Below, piece after piece: positions 4,440 to 5,445 of a stretch of DNA of 5,445 bases (its first letter is position 1; the number at the start of each line of letters is the position of its first letter). The notes below the pieces were generated by a model. It had not been told where the DNA came from, searched no databases, and saw nothing but the letters and a program-made list of their open reading frames with translations. Made by a program: the position numbers and the translations under genes. Origin of the DNA: Deltaproteobacteria bacterium (lineage in GTDB: Bacteria > Myxococcota_A > UBA796 > UBA2385); NCBI GenBank assembly GCA_015489145.1, contig WGAH01000401.1, positions 1-5,445 of the forward strand, in the 5' to 3' direction.

Positions 4440-4499
4440 TCGGCGCTCCGCCGGCGCCCCTCCCGCGCGGGGCTCGCGATTCCACGGCCGCTCCCGCCA

Positions 4500-4528
4500 T
4501 TGACAAGGGAGGGCCGAGGGACTAGTCT
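4500..4528 (+). promoter_or_regulatory. Promoter of the acyltransferase gene
   Basis: TTGACA at 4500-4505 matches the -35 consensus perfectly. It is followed by exactly 17 bases and then TAGTCT (4523-4528) as a moderate -10 (three of six). Transcription would start near 4535, placing the palindromic operator (4544-4559) in the early transcribed region, a common place for repression by a TetR-type protein. Confidence 0.65.
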
Positions 4529-4543
4529 CGCCGACCCACCGAC

Positions 4544-4559
4544 TAGACCGCACGGTCTA
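4544..4559. promoter_or_regulatory. TetR-type palindromic operator, NemR-box pattern
   Basis: TAGACCG (4544-4550), CA, CGGTCTA (4553-4559) is a perfect 16-base dyad with a two-base centre. It fits TAGACCnnnnGGTCTA, the box I recall for the TetR-family regulator NemR of E. coli. Its inner GACCGnnCGGTC is identical to that of the palindrome upstream of tetR. It lies between the predicted transcription start and the ribosome binding site. Confidence 0.75.
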
Positions 4560-4575
4560 CCCGGAGGCGCAGCAG

Positions 4576-5445
4576 ATGGAACGGCTCCCCGAGGACTCGC
4601 TGGAATCGCGCACCCCCGCCCCCCGCCGCTGGCTCGACCGCATCGTCGAGGGCCGCGTGGCCCTGCTGTGGGCCGGCCAGGCGACCGACTGGCTCGGCAC
4701 CCTGGCCGACGCCGCCGCCGCCAGCCGGCGGGCGCGGGCCTGGCTCGGCGAGGCCGAGGCCCGCCTCGGGCGGCTCTACCGCTCGGAGCCCTTCCAGGCG
4801 AGCGGCCTGGTCACCGCGATTCCCGCCCCGGCCACCTGGGCCCGCGACGGCAGCCGCCGCCCGGACGCCGCCACCCGCGACAGCGCGATGATCAGCATCC
4901 CCATGATCTTCGCGGCGCAGCACGCCCGGCTGCTCGCGCTCCTCGACGAGGGCCTCGACGCGCTCCTCCGCGAGGGGGCCGTCGTCGCGGCGACCGGGCA
5001 CTCCCAGGGCATCATGCCGGCGCTGCTCCTCGCCGAGGACCCGCGCCAACCGCCCGATCCCGAGCGCGCCCTCGCCTACCTCGAGGTCATGGCCTGGGAA
5101 GCGCTGGCGATGATGCGCTCCTGGCGAAGCCTCGGCGCCCGTCCCTCCGAGGGGGCCCCGATGGTCGCCGTCACCGGCCCCGACCGCGCCGCCGTCGAGG
5201 CCGCCCTGGCCCGCCTGCCCGTCCACGGCCGCCCCGCCCCGGTGATCTCGCTGGAGAACGGCCCGACGCGCTTCATCCTCTCGGGCCACCCGCGCGACCT
5301 CGCCGCCCTGCGCCCGGACCTCGAGCGCGCCGGCGCCGCCTGGGAGGACCTGCCCCTCGCCGCCGCCTACCACTCGCCCTACATGGCCGAGGGCCTGCCC
5401 TGGATGATGGAGCGCCTCGCCGCCCTCGGCTTCGCGATCCGCCCG
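4576..5445 (+). CDS. Type I fatty acid synthase-like protein, N-terminal acyltransferase domain (cut by window end)
   Basis: The first 290 residues of a gene that runs off the right edge. ATG 4576 is fixed by GGAGG (4563-4567) eight bases upstream. The sequence matches the acetyl/acyl-transferase domain at the start of FAS-I beta-type proteins. LLWAGQATDW (30-39) stands where the family has its Gly-Gln-Gly motif, here with Ala in the third place. GHSQG (141-145) carries the nucleophile Ser143 with the His-Ser-Gln-Gly form typical of FAS-I. VISLENGPTRFILSG (223-237) is the family's substrate-pocket strand, and AAAYHSPYM (262-270) supplies the catalytic His266. The expected role is to load an acyl group from CoA onto the synthase in the cytoplasm. 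In FAS-I proteins, enoyl reductase, dehydratase and malonyl-transferase domains follow, but none can be seen here. A stand-alone acyltransferase or a polyketide-type enzyme remains possible. Promoter and operator suggest repression by the TetR protein upstream. Confidence 0.8.
   Translation, partial: MERLPEDSLESRTPAPRRWLDRIVEGRVALLWAGQATDWLGTLADAAAASRRARAWLGEAEARLGRLYRSEPFQASGLVTAIPAPATWARDGSRRPDAATRDSAMISIPMIFAAQHARLLALLDEGLDALLREGAVVAATGHSQGIMPALLLAEDPRQPPDPERALAYLEVMAWEALAMMRSWRSLGARPSEGAPMVAVTGPDRAAVEAALARLPVHGRPAPVISLENGPTRFILSGHPRDLAALRPDLERAGAAWEDLPLAAAYHSPYMAEGLPWMMERLAALGFAIRP

Larger units (their letters stand above)
4090..4456. repeat. 16-base direct repeat bracketing the structured region
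   Basis: CGGCGCTCCACCGGCG (4090-4105) and CGGCGCTCCGCCGGCG (4441-4456) agree at 15 of 16 positions and lie near the two ends of the non-coding stretch. They could be the ends of a small decayed insertion. In sequence this rich in GC, chance similarity is a real alternative. Confidence 0.35.
4074..4499. other. Non-coding stretch dense in inverted and tandem repeats between tetR and the acyltransferase gene
   Basis: I see no credible gene here. Open frames on both strands are Arg/Pro-rich, lack good ribosome binding sites and run into the structured DNA and the promoter. The region carries perfect inverted repeats (4129-4158, 4136-4191, 4153-4205, 4200-4222, 4270-4284, 4344-4370), two tandem duplications (4283-4302, 4418-4439) and a separated direct repeat (4090-4105 / 4441-4456). 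GATGCTAG (4210-4217) can also pair with CTAGCATC (4309-4316). It may hold terminators, a structured RNA or a small decayed element. Confidence 0.6.

Noticed and set aside
4159..4553. Frames of about 115 codons on both strands in the tetR-acyltransferase gap
   Set aside because: They are Arg/Pro/Gly-rich, have no domain or good ribosome binding site, and run across the inverted repeats; the minus-strand one also covers the promoter and operator.
4543..5373. A 276-codon minus-strand frame over the acyltransferase gene
   Set aside because: It is a shadow of the plus-strand gene, which shows GHSQG, the catalytic His and a good ribosome binding site. It also runs through the operator.
1..5445. 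tRNA, rRNA, CRISPR array, insertion sequence or integron attC site
   Set aside because: I saw no cloverleaf with a TTC arm, no rRNA-like blocks, no regularly spaced direct repeats with spacers, no transposase, and no attC core sites.

Overview
The window is very GC-rich and has six recognisable genes plus a possible seventh cut by the left edge. Lipoprotein signal peptides followed by Asp/Thr/Gly linkers, a split-Soret-type cytochrome and the start of a type I (FAS-I-like) fatty-acid-synthase acyltransferase together suggest a GC-rich deltaproteobacterium, most likely Myxococcota or a relative. That placement is inference from style, not from a marker gene.

Left part (1-1792, minus strand): a three-gene operon with 4-base overlaps reads right to left as an ArsR/SmtB-family metalloid/metal sensor (1439-1792), a carboxypeptidase-regulatory-like lipoprotein (660-1442), and a thioredoxin/TlpA-like lipoprotein (73-663). 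The last gene is interrupted by an in-frame TGA exactly where the first Cys of the CxxC active site belongs (Trp-TGA-Thr-Ser-Cys). The TGA is followed at once by a two-part stem-loop with a GGUC apical loop, placed as in the E. coli fdhF SECIS element. I read this as a UxxC selenoprotein of 196 residues, not two broken ORFs. A further gene may begin at the left edge (1-16, minus).

Middle (1793-3018): an AT-richer 329-base divergent region separates arsR from a plus-strand gene with a Tat-type lipoprotein signal, a C_GCAxxG_C_C / split-Soret cytochrome fold and two C-terminal CxxCH haem motifs. The selenoprotein, the beta-sandwich lipoprotein and the dihaem lipoprotein look like an extracytoplasmic redox module around one thiol-based metal/metalloid regulator; a shared function is inference.

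Right part (3019-5445): a TetR-family regulator (3084-4073) carries an unusual C-terminal domain resembling DUF1801/YdhG. It is followed by a 502-base non-coding stretch and then an edge-truncated FAS-I-type acyltransferase gene (4576 onward). Palindromes with the same core, GACCGnnCGGTC, lie in front of both tetR and the acyltransferase gene. The second fits the E. coli NemR-box pattern exactly and lies just downstream of a promoter with a perfect TTGACA -35. This suggests that the TetR protein controls itself and the lipid-synthesis locus. The non-coding stretch contains an overlapping set of perfect inverted repeats that can pair in mutually exclusive ways, plus tandem repeats, and is the main part of the window no gene explains.
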